From Acidobacteriaceae bacterium (GTDB taxonomy: Bacteria > Acidobacteriota > Terriglobia > Terriglobales > Acidobacteriaceae), in the NCBI GenBank assembly GCA_003140785.1, contig PLKY01000371.1, positions 2,335 through 7,776 on the forward strand: a stretch of 5,442 bases of DNA, given 5' to 3'. The notes below the pieces were generated by a model. It made no database searches. It was not told the DNA's origin and worked only from the letters and a program-made list of their open reading frames with translations. Shown here in pieces: positions 1-5,442 of this stretch. Position numbers and translations under genes: made by a program. Numbering within the stretch: position 1 is the stretch's first letter; the number at the start of each line of letters is the position of its first letter.

Positions 1-1561
1 TTGGGTAATAAAACTGATTGATCATCACCCAGCCGCCCGCCGCGCTGTTCGTTTCAAACTCAATCCGACGGGGCTCCCATTTCGATGCACTCGCACTACC
101 ATCGCCCTCTCGGAATCGCACCTTGGGTCCCAAGCTTGCCAAGAGGGACGCCTGTTGGCTCGTGCCTGGAGCAATCCACGTGTGGAACCAACCGTCGTGC
201 TCATTCACCAGCTGCACGCCGTCATTCGGAACAGGCATCGCGTCCTTCTTATAGTGCCACCAGACATTTCCATATGCGAAAAGAGATGGACCAACTACGA
301 AACATGCGACCACCGCGAAAACCAATCTGTGGGACCACTTTCTCCCATTTAAACGCGATAGGAACGAACCGAGGATTGCTGTTGCACCTACGCACAATGG
401 TCCGTTCAATCGCCACGGATACTGAATCGTCTCGTGAAGCAGTGGCAACTCTTGCCATACGAGCGTCGAGAACTTCGACATCATAAAGACAAGAACGCCA
501 CAAACGGCGATCCAAAACAATATGTCGCCTCGCGCGCCTCGTGCCTCCCACTTCAACGCAGCGATCCCGGAGACCACGACGACAAACGCCAGGCAGATCA
601 CAGCCCAGGAGATCCACTGCAGGAAAACCTCGTGCCCGGGATGAACGATCAGGCGGCGTCCCGTAAAGATGAGTTGGTTACTTAGGAGATATCCTGGATT
701 ACCTGACATCAATCGGGAAACCGGCATGTATTTAGCATTCGCAAGAGCGGGCAGAAGATATACCGAAGACAGCAACAAACTCAATACGCCGGCCAATCCA
801 AGCCTTATAGCCATTCTTATTCGCGCACTAGAACCGGGGTTCAGCATTGCCAGGCAAAGCGGAATCCAGCAAAAGATGAGAGCACTATTTGGATGACTGC
901 AAATAAAAAGAGCGAGAGTGATTGCCCATCCAATGAGCGACCTCAGGTTCCCTAAAACGATGCCGGCTGTAAAGTAGAGCAGTAGCGGCATCCACACAAA
1001 TCCCCAATTCTCTGAAATTGCACACCTGCGATAAAAGTCAATCCCGAGATGGTACGGCATTGCCATGTAAATCACCGCACACACGGTGGCTATCCGTTCT
1101 CCGAAAGACGTCCGGAGCCACACAAAGACCGCGAGACCTGAACCTACCAGCGGCAACCACGCCGCGATATTGAACGCGTTGAATCGAAGTGCGGAGGCAA
1201 TCGGTTCCAGCAACGCAACAACGTAAGCTGGAAGCGGCGGGGAAAGAAAATAACTGGGGCTTCCCAGACCCTTGTTCATTTCGATCAGCCAGCGAGGGTA
1301 GAAATCTCCACTCCAAAACTGTTCGACGAAATGTTTCGTGTAGTTCAAGTGCTCATAGGTGTCATGCCCGTTGAGCAATGGCCCATAAAGCAACAGAGGA
1401 AGAGCTAGAACAAGAGAGCTTACAACAATAATGAACATTGGCCAAACCGTGCTGTTTGGGCCGGCCGATCTCCGCGAATCGAGAAATGATGGCACGGAAC
1501 CAAATTGCTTCCCGTCCCGTCCTATGCTTCCGTTGATTAATCTGTCCGCTGGTCGGTTCAT
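1..1561 (-). CDS. Polytopic membrane protein, GT-C-like / PTPS-related family (3' end beyond window)
   Basis: An uninterrupted minus-strand frame of 520 codons runs from the ATG at 1561 off the left edge, so the C-terminus is missing. After a hydrophilic N-terminus (residues 1-41) the first membrane segment lies at about 42-63. It is followed by GHDTYEHL (65-72), then DFYPRWL (86-92), GSPSYF (100-105) and PPLP (108-111). Another conserved-looking stretch is YRRCAISENWGF (177-188). About ten further hydrophobic segments follow. The last ~75 residues are hydrophilic and probably periplasmic, ending at QFYYP. This layout (Asp/His in the first large loop, YPRW, GSP...PPLP, R..A..E) is what I know from the '6-pyruvoyl-tetrahydropterin synthase-related' membrane proteins and YfhO/GT-C-like glycosyltransferases. 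A role in glycan transfer at the membrane is inference. The start is uncertain: ATG 1561 lacks a good Shine-Dalgarno. The frame is open upstream to GTG 1630 (stop at 1636-1634), and ATG 1438 directly precedes the first membrane helix. It lies 136 bases downstream of the acyltransferase gene. Confidence 0.82.
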   Translation of the reverse strand, partial: MNRPADRLINGSIGRDGKQFGSVPSFLDSRRSAGPNSTVWPMFIIVVSSLVLALPLLLYGPLLNGHDTYEHLNYTKHFVEQFWSGDFYPRWLIEMNKGLGSPSYFLSPPLPAYVVALLEPIASALRFNAFNIAAWLPLVGSGLAVFVWLRTSFGERIATVCAVIYMAMPYHLGIDFYRRCAISENWGFVWMPLLLYFTAGIVLGNLRSLIGWAITLALFICSHPNSALIFCWIPLCLAMLNPGSSARIRMAIRLGLAGVLSLLLSSVYLLPALANAKYMPVSRLMSGNPGYLLSNQLIFTGRRLIVHPGHEVFLQWISWAVICLAFVVVVSGIAALKWEARGARGDILFWIAVCGVLVFMMSKFSTLVWQELPLLHETIQYPWRLNGPLCVGATAILGSFLSRLNGRKWSHRLVFAVVACFVVGPSLFAYGNVWWHYKKDAMPVPNDGVQLVNEHDGWFHTWIAPGTSQQASLLASLGPKVRFREGDGSASASKWEPRRIEFETNSAAGGWVMINQFYYP

Positions 1562-1648
1562 GTATTTCTTGACGATCAGTCCTTTTCTACCGGAACTGTT
1601 AAGAAACTTAATCCCTTTCAGTTCGATCACACGTTATCTTTGAATACG

Positions 1649-1677
1649 CATTCCGAAAGGCAGCTCTGCCGCGAATG
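1649..1677 (-). other. Imperfect stem-loop between acyltransferase and membrane-protein genes
   Basis: The outer arms cattc (1649-1653) and gaatg (1673-1677) pair. G1655 pairs with C1672 after a one-base bulge, and a small interior loop separates an inner stem ggca/tgcc (1659-1662 with 1667-1670) around a 4-base loop. That gives ten base pairs in total. It starts about 20 bases after the acyltransferase stop in the direction of transcription. No T-run follows, so it is not a convincing intrinsic terminator. It could be an intercistronic processing or stability element, or chance. Confidence 0.25.
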
Positions 1678-1697
1678 GAAGAAAGCGAATTGTCTTT

Positions 1698-2843
1698 CTA
1701 TTGGCTAATCAGTACGGTTTCTCCAGAGAGGAGAGCTTCTTTGGCCCGTTGCGACAAATACTTCCCATAACGCATGGCCGGCTTTTCAATTAAAAAGTAC
1801 GAGATTGGGACGATAAGCAACAACAGCGGTAAACCGAGCGAGATGAAGTGGCCGGAAGGCGTGTAGCTTGCTTTCGAAGCGGTAAAGAGTTCCTGCCAAA
1901 GATATGTTCCATAGGAGGTGAGGCCGACCGCTTGCATTGGCTTACTGCAGAGAAAAGCCCGAAACCACTTTCCTTTTTCCAGGCTGAACAGCAGCAAAAG
2001 GCCAGCAGCGGGAGGAAACACCAGAGAGTCAAAGATGGCCGCTTGCCAACTGCCAAGCTTCACAGGATGGAGCAGCAACAGAAACGCAAGAAGCAAAACG
2101 ATCAAGGACGGCGTTTCCCGCGCAAAAGCTCGCGCTCGTGTCTCGCAAAGGGCCAACAAAACGCCACAGGAAATACACGCGAACCCAGCTGGAGCGCTTC
2201 TTAACATCAGAGCATTAGAGCCTGCGAAAATCCCAGTTATATTCCATGCCACACAAAGGAGAAACACGGCGATGCCTGCCCACCATCTCCATCGCCTGGG
2301 CACTACCAACCATACTGTGGGAAAAAGAAGATAAAACTGCTCCTCCACAGCCAAACTCCATGTGTGGCCTACGAACCAACTTCTGGGCGTGAGGTTCGTG
2401 TCGCACAGAAAAAGAAGCGACGAAAAAACGGAAAGATGCCGATCATAGATCAACCGAAGAGAAATCAGCGTGAAAACAACCGTAAGATAGAGAAATAACG
2501 GCGGCAGAATGCGGAAGGCCCTCCGAGAATAAAACCCTTTCAGAGAAACCGCTCCAGTGCGCATTTCCTCCCGAAGAAGCAATCGGCAAATCACGAAGCC
2601 GCTGATGACAAAAAAGATACCGACCCCAAGTGGCCCAAAATCATGAATCATGGGAGAAAGTTCGGGATAGCGCGCCAAAAATCCCGGATGCTGCAGGATG
2701 ACCCAGTGCGCTGTTATCACCAGGAAAACACTGATTGCGCGCCACCCGTCAAGCTCGCGAAGCCGCGATTCAGCGCTCTTCTTTTCCGGAACATAATCGT
2801 AAAGCTCAATAATACTCGCCGAAACGGCGACACTCGTCGACAT
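1698..2843 (-). CDS. Acyltransferase-3 family (OafA/YrhL-like) membrane O-acyltransferase
   Basis: This 381-residue integral membrane protein has the usual length of a stand-alone acyltransferase-3 domain. Members of the family move an acyl group (often acetyl) across the inner membrane onto sugars of O-antigen, capsule, exopolysaccharide or secondary metabolites. The family signature R-x10-H is exact: R35 in DGWRAIS and H46 in ITAHW. Other hallmarks are GVGIFFVISGFVI (73-85), FYSRRAFRILPP (104-115), HTWSLAVEEQFYLLFP (160-175) and the C-terminal IEKPAMR (352-358). About ten hydrophobic segments are visible. No SGNH esterase domain is attached. The first ~27 residues are a hydrophilic, probably cytoplasmic leader. 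The ATG at 2843 is well supported by aaaggaag six bases upstream. It lies 75 bases downstream of SDR-1 on the same strand and probably in the same transcript. Acyl donor and acceptor cannot be read from the sequence; a glycan acceptor is inferred from the neighbours. Confidence 0.93.
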   Translation of the reverse strand: MSTSVAVSASIIELYDYVPEKKSAESRLRELDGWRAISVFLVITAHWVILQHPGFLARYPELSPMIHDFGPLGVGIFFVISGFVICRLLLREEMRTGAVSLKGFYSRRAFRILPPLFLYLTVVFTLISLRLIYDRHLSVFSSLLFLCDTNLTPRSWFVGHTWSLAVEEQFYLLFPTVWLVVPRRWRWWAGIAVFLLCVAWNITGIFAGSNALMLRSAPAGFACISCGVLLALCETRARAFARETPSLIVLLLAFLLLLHPVKLGSWQAAIFDSLVFPPAAGLLLLFSLEKGKWFRAFLCSKPMQAVGLTSYGTYLWQELFTASKASYTPSGHFISLGLPLLLLIVPISYFLIEKPAMRYGKYLSQRAKEALLSGETVLISQ

Positions 2844-2849
2844 AATGTA

Positions 2850-2857
2850 CTTCCTTT
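2850..2857 (-). promoter_or_regulatory. Ribosome binding site of the acyltransferase gene
   Basis: On the minus strand this reads aaaggaag and is separated by six bases (tacatt) from the ATG at 2843. It is a near-consensus Shine-Dalgarno sequence and fixes the start of the acyltransferase. The surrounding 75-base spacer is AT-richer than the genes. I see no clear terminator or consensus promoter in it. Confidence 0.7.
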
Positions 2858-2918
2858 AAATAAATATCGATCGACAACCGCTGAAAGCTGCTAATAAGTC
2901 GTGTGTTTAACTTCTACC

Positions 2919-3743
2919 TTACCATGCACTCAATCCGCCATCAACCACGAGGCAGTGACCAGTTACATAACTCGATGCATCCGACGCTAAATAAACCAAC
3001 GCGCCGACCATTTCGTCCGGCTTGGCCATCCGAGCCAGCGGGACACGGGCAGAATAGCGCGACTTGAAAGTCTCGTTCTGCCCGCTCTCCACGCCCGCCG
3101 GCACCAGGGCGTTGACCCGTATCCCCGCATCACCCCAATTCGCCGCAAGATATCGAGTGAGCCCGACGACCGCAGCCTTGGATGTCGAATATACAGCTGG
3201 GTTACTGATCTGGCGCCCCAAGTAAAAGGACCCTTCATAAATGCGTTTATCCGATGAAACCAGCCCATAAATAGAGGAAGTCTGGATGATGCTTCCGCCC
3301 GTGCCCTGCTTTTGCATTTGTGCGCCAACTGCCTGCGCAACGAGAAACATGCCGTCGACGTTGACTGACATGATCTTGCGCCATTCGTGCAACGAATACT
3401 TCTCCGTCGTGGCAAAAAATGCATCGAGGTCGGCCGACTTTGATGCTGCATTGTTGTGAAGAATATTGATCGCCCCGAAGCGCTCGCCCACGCGATCCAC
3501 CATGTTCGACACAGACTCAGGGTCGGAAACATCGCAAGCGAATCCTGCAGCGGGCCTGTTGTAGTCGCGCTCCAGTTCCTCGGCGAAAGCGGCGCAGCGC
3601 CCCTCATCCAAATCGACAACCGCAACATTTGCACCGAATTCGGCGAGCCCTTTGCAAAAGCCTTGACCAAGGATACCGACTGCCCCTGTCACGATCGCGG
3701 TCTTGCCATCTAAATCAAAAAACGACTTATAGTGAGAGTTCAT
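2919..3743 (-). CDS. Short-chain dehydrogenase/reductase (SDR-1), PtmA-like subtype, probably NAD-dependent
   Basis: A complete 274-residue classical-type SDR. Visible elements in order are: Rossmann start TGAVGILGQG (19-28); Asp44 at the end of beta-2 (VAVVDLD), typical of NAD(H) preference; NNA (97-99); active-site Asn128; catalytic Ser157 (QTSSIYG); Tyr185 and Lys189 (YSTSK); GIRVNAL (207-213); and a C-terminal YVTGHCLVVDGG ending in SAW. The Ser-Tyr spacing is 28 residues, against about 13 in ordinary classical SDRs, and the insert holds DKRIYEG (165-171). SDR-2 has a matching segment. From memory this resembles the 'flagellin modification protein A' (PtmA) group linked to sugar biosynthesis for glycan modification; no search was possible. 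Cytoplasmic oxidation or reduction of a sugar or polyol hydroxyl is likely, substrate unknown. The ATG at 3743 lies inside the end of the Gfo/Idh gene (17-base overlap) and has gagggaag nine bases upstream, suggesting translational coupling. Confidence 0.93.
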   Translation of the reverse strand: MNSHYKSFFDLDGKTAIVTGAVGILGQGFCKGLAEFGANVAVVDLDEGRCAAFAEELERDYNRPAAGFACDVSDPESVSNMVDRVGERFGAINILHNNAASKSADLDAFFATTEKYSLHEWRKIMSVNVDGMFLVAQAVGAQMQKQGTGGSIIQTSSIYGLVSSDKRIYEGSFYLGRQISNPAVYSTSKAAVVGLTRYLAANWGDAGIRVNALVPAGVESGQNETFKSRYSARVPLARMAKPDEMVGALVYLASDASSYVTGHCLVVDGGLSAW

Positions 3744-4659
3744 TCAGAAACACTTCCCTCTTTTCCTTCTGTGCGATTCGACCTGCGATCAGCACGCGCA
3801 TGATTTCCAGGGTGCGCTCAGGCGGAATGGCCGGCTTGCCCGTCCGGATCGATTCGAAAAACTGCCAAAGCATGCGACGAAACATCGAGAAATTATCAAA
3901 GATGTCGAATGCTCCAATCCGTTCCGTGCCAAAGATCTCGAGGTGAAATGTGCGTGCACAATCGCCCAACGCATCAACCTGTACCGTGACCCCATCATCC
4001 AGCCGAACTAGAGCCGAATTGGGTGCTCCGGAGAACATCTGGACAGAGACAGGGTGCGCAGCGGTCATTCCAAAGATCGCATCGAGCAGATGAATTCCGT
4101 AGTTCTCCCAGTTAAGGACAATTGATCCACGAATCAGCTTGATGCGGCCATACGCAGCAAGATCGGCCCGCGGCTCATCCAGTTCACTGGAGTATCGCAT
4201 CCCCGAGCAGGACATAAGCTGACCTTTCTCGAGGTAAGGCCTATAGTGACGCAACTCCGAAAGTTCCACGCTGAGCGGCTTGTCAATAAACACCGGCAAG
4301 CCCGCTTCAAGAAATGGCTTCGATATTTCGAAGTGCATTTGATAATCGTCGCGCGCAATAATGACAGCATCCACTTGACCGAGAAACTCGCGATAATCCT
4401 TGACGCCGTTCGGTATTTGGCAGGCGGCGCATAGCTTTTTGGTGGATTCGGGATACTGAGTCCAGGCATGTGTGACCTTCCAGCCATCGATCCCAAACTC
4501 CGATGCATGGCGGCGACGGACATATGCATAGATGCCAGGCCAGCCCGAATCAGCCAAACCCTCATCGGAGTATCCATTGATGATGGAACTATAAGAAAAT
4601 GGATGACCATTCCCTTCGCTCAATCCGATGATCCCAATCTTCTTTACCAAATCGCCCAC
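3727..4659 (-). CDS. Gfo/Idh/MocA-family oxidoreductase
   Basis: From the GTG at 4659 this gives 310 residues, slightly short for the family (usually about 330-400). An N-terminal Rossmann fold starts with KKIGIIG (6-12), followed by the unusual loop LSEGNGHP (13-20) in place of the common GxGxxG/A. DAVIIARDDYQMHF (97-110) matches the beta-4 region and VFIDKPLS (123-130) matches the EKP motif with Lys127. GIHLLD (188-193) matches the conserved GxHxxD with His190, beginning the C-terminal substrate and dimer domain. Such enzymes oxidise or reduce sugars, inositols or nucleotide-sugars with NAD(P). Which substrate is used here is unknown. The frame also has an ATG at 4713, but that would overlap SDR-2 by 70 bases and add a leader unlike the family. 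GTG 4659 (16-base overlap) or TTG 4650 (7-base overlap, preceded by ggtgggtggg) are better starts. It is sandwiched between two SDR genes, overlapping both, so the three products probably act on one substrate. Confidence 0.9.
   Translation of the reverse strand: MGDLVKKIGIIGLSEGNGHPFSYSSIINGYSDEGLADSGWPGIYAYVRRRHASEFGIDGWKVTHAWTQYPESTKKLCAACQIPNGVKDYREFLGQVDAVIIARDDYQMHFEISKPFLEAGLPVFIDKPLSVELSELRHYRPYLEKGQLMSCSGMRYSSELDEPRADLAAYGRIKLIRGSIVLNWENYGIHLLDAIFGMTAAHPVSVQMFSGAPNSALVRLDDGVTVQVDALGDCARTFHLEIFGTERIGAFDIFDNFSMFRRMLWQFFESIRTGKPAIPPERTLEIMRVLIAGRIAQKEKREVFLNELSL
3753..3760 (-). promoter_or_regulatory. Ribosome binding site of SDR-1, inside the Gfo/Idh coding end
   Basis: On the minus strand this reads gagggaag, nine bases before the ATG at 3743. 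It lies within the last codons of the upstream oxidoreductase gene, which fits coupled translation of the two overlapping genes and supports the chosen start. Confidence 0.6.
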
Positions 4660-5360
4660 CCACCGTCGACGCAGAGATTCTGCCCAGTAATGTAACTGCC
4701 CGCATCGGAGCAAAGCAGAGCGACCGCTCCCTTCAATTCGTCGGGCTGTCCAATCCGATTCATTGGGTTCTTCGATCCGAGCTTCTGCATGAAGCCCTCA
4801 TGCTTCTGGGTCGGCGGATGTGGAAAAGCGCCAGGGCTCAGCGCGTTGACCCGAATCCCGTGGGGCGACAAGAAACTGGCTAGATATCTTGTGAATTGCA
4901 GAACTCCCGCCTTCGCCGCCCCGTAACTAGGTGGATTGGCGAATTCTTTGCCGTCGTAAATTCGATAATCTGGTCCAATATGGCCGTACATGGATGCAAT
5001 ATTCAAAATGACGCCGCGCGAAGTGATTAGATCGGGAAAGGCCGCCTTGGTCAGGCGAAAAACCGAGTTGAGGCTCATGTTGATGTCATATTCCCAATCC
5101 TCATTCGATATCGATTCCCAGCTGTTCTTATTTCCAGACCACGCGTTGTTCACCAAAATGTCAATAACCGGAAAGTGTTCATGAATCGCATCAATAAACT
5201 TCGCGATGGATTCTTTACTGAGTAAATCAACCTCCAAGCCGACCGCCCGAATTGCTCCCCCGTTTTGCCGCTCGATTTCTTCGGCCTTTTTCTGGCATTT
5301 CGCCTTATCTCGGCTGGCGAGCACAAGGTTCGCACCCAATTCCGCCAGCGTCTCGCTCAT
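4644..5360 (-). CDS. Short-chain dehydrogenase/reductase (SDR-2), N-terminus missing or disrupted
   Basis: The 238 residues from ATG 5360 contain most of an SDR: SRD after beta-2 (16-18, Ser-Arg typical of NADP(H) enzymes), NNA (71-73), Asn98, catalytic Ser123 (IASMYG), Tyr146 and Lys150 (YGAAK), GIRVNAL (168-174) and YITGQNLCVDGG ending in AIW. The Ser-Tyr gap is enlarged to 23 residues and carries DYRIYDG (131-137), as in SDR-1, so the two are probably related paralogues. The first beta-strand and the TGxxxGxG cofactor loop (about 20-25 residues) are absent. The protein begins in what is normally the first helix (AMSETLAELGANLVL). The frame stays open to the right edge, but the upstream codons read like random GC-rich sequence with no SDR motif. 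The gene therefore looks 5'-truncated, either by a genuine rearrangement or by an assembly join at about 5360. As it stands it should not bind cofactor normally. Its stop overlaps the start of the Gfo/Idh gene. Confidence 0.85.
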   Translation of the reverse strand: MSETLAELGANLVLASRDKAKCQKKAEEIERQNGGAIRAVGLEVDLLSKESIAKFIDAIHEHFPVIDILVNNAWSGNKNSWESISNEDWEYDINMSLNSVFRLTKAAFPDLITSRGVILNIASMYGHIGPDYRIYDGKEFANPPSYGAAKAGVLQFTRYLASFLSPHGIRVNALSPGAFPHPPTQKHEGFMQKLGSKNPMNRIGQPDELKGAVALLCSDAGSYITGQNLCVDGGWAIW

Positions 5361-5442
5361 CGCGGCGCTCCTCGCGAGCGCCTCCCGCGTGTGCGGCAGC
5401 GGCGCCGTGTCCCCCGGTGTCAGCGTCGGCGACGCGGGCTCG
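5361..5442. other. GC-rich edge segment unlike the rest of the window
   Basis: These 82 bases contain 67 G or C (about 82%), against about 57% in the 80 bases before them. The N-terminal part of SDR-2 should be encoded here but is not found in any minus-strand frame. On the plus strand the frame beginning at 5362 has G or C in nearly every third position, as in coding DNA of a high-GC organism, but it is too short to identify. A perfect inverted repeat lies at 5364-5370 and 5376-5382. This may be foreign DNA at a recombination boundary or an artefact of assembly. Confidence 0.55.
5364..5382. repeat. 7-bp perfect inverted repeat with 5-base loop at the SDR-2 breakpoint
   Basis: ggcgctc (5364-5370) and gagcgcc (5376-5382) are perfect inverted copies around ctcgc. 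The repeat sits within a few bases of the point where SDR-2 similarity ends. In sequence this GC-rich a short hairpin can arise by chance, so the link to the breakpoint is only suggestive. Confidence 0.4.

Noticed and set aside
85..486. 133-codon plus-strand open frame
   Set aside because: It lies antisense to the continuous minus-strand membrane-protein frame, and its translation has no recognisable domain or membrane segments. It is a shadow.
249..617. 122-codon minus-strand open frame
   Set aside because: It is in another frame of the same strand within the large membrane-protein gene, rich in Arg and Cys with no motif. The hydrophobic, motif-bearing frame is the real one.
1038..1316. 92-codon minus-strand open frame
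   Set aside because: It is an out-of-frame reading of the membrane-protein gene. The correct frame gives DFYPRWL and the other family motifs here.
1649..1677. Intrinsic terminator after the acyltransferase gene
   Set aside because: A stem-loop is present, but it is interrupted by mismatches and not followed by a T-run on the transcribed strand, so it is recorded only as an imperfect stem-loop.
1918..2334. 138-codon plus-strand open frame
   Set aside because: It is antisense to the well-supported acyltransferase gene and its composition is not protein-like.
2867..2874. 8-bp palindrome tcgatcga in the SDR-1/acyltransferase spacer
   Set aside because: It is a single short palindrome with no second copy nearby and no adjoining operator-like symmetry.
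2858..2886. Possible promoter (tttcag, 17-base spacer, ttattt on the minus strand) before the acyltransferase
   Set aside because: Both hexamers match the sigma-70 consensus poorly and the spacer is simply AT-rich. An internal promoter is possible but not supported.
2987..3670. 227-codon minus-strand open frame inside SDR-1
   Set aside because: It is long but rich in Arg, Ser and Trp with no motif. The overlapping frame carries every SDR signature, so this is a shadow.
4134..4610. 158-codon minus-strand open frame inside the Gfo/Idh gene
   Set aside because: It is an out-of-frame shadow of the frame that encodes the DKP and GIHLLD motifs.

Overview
This window looks like part of a bacterial surface-polysaccharide (O-antigen, capsule or glycan-modification) gene cluster. 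All five genes lie on the minus strand, so transcription runs from high to low coordinates. In that order they are: a 5'-disrupted short-chain dehydrogenase/reductase (SDR-2, 4644-5360), a Gfo/Idh/MocA-type oxidoreductase (3727-4659), a second SDR (SDR-1, 2919-3743), an acyltransferase-3 (OafA-like) membrane O-acyltransferase (1698-2843), and a large polytopic membrane protein of the GT-C-like '6-pyruvoyl-tetrahydropterin synthase-related' type (1-1561) that runs off the left edge. The three dehydrogenase genes overlap by about 16-17 bases at each junction. The two membrane-protein genes follow after short gaps of about 75 and 136 bases. There is no gene-free stretch over 300 bases, and I see no RNA gene, transposase, CRISPR array or phage gene.

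The organism cannot be named from this sequence. The moderate GC content, the good Shine-Dalgarno sequences before two genes, and the cluster type (SDR and Gfo/Idh sugar-modifying enzymes with an OafA-type acyltransferase and a GT-C-like giant membrane protein) fit a free-living Gram-negative bacterium such as a soil or sediment Acidobacteriota or Proteobacteria. That is a guess.

How the genes may work together (inference): the two SDRs and the Gfo/Idh enzyme would form an oxidation/reduction module that remodels a sugar or sugar-derived precursor. SDR-1 carries an Asp after beta-strand 2 (NAD-type) and SDR-2 carries Ser-Arg (NADP-type). Both SDRs share an enlarged segment between the catalytic Ser and Tyr with a D-x-R-I-Y-[DE]-G motif, which resembles the PtmA/flagellin-modification class of SDRs. 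The acyltransferase would then O-acylate the glycan, and the large membrane protein would act in glycan transfer or assembly at the membrane.

The most unusual spot is the right edge. SDR-2 has no N-terminal Rossmann start (no TGxxxGxG). The SDR-like sequence stops abruptly at about 5360, and the next 82 bases are about 82% G+C (67/82) against about 57% in the preceding 80 bases. This is either a real recombination boundary or a chimeric assembly end.
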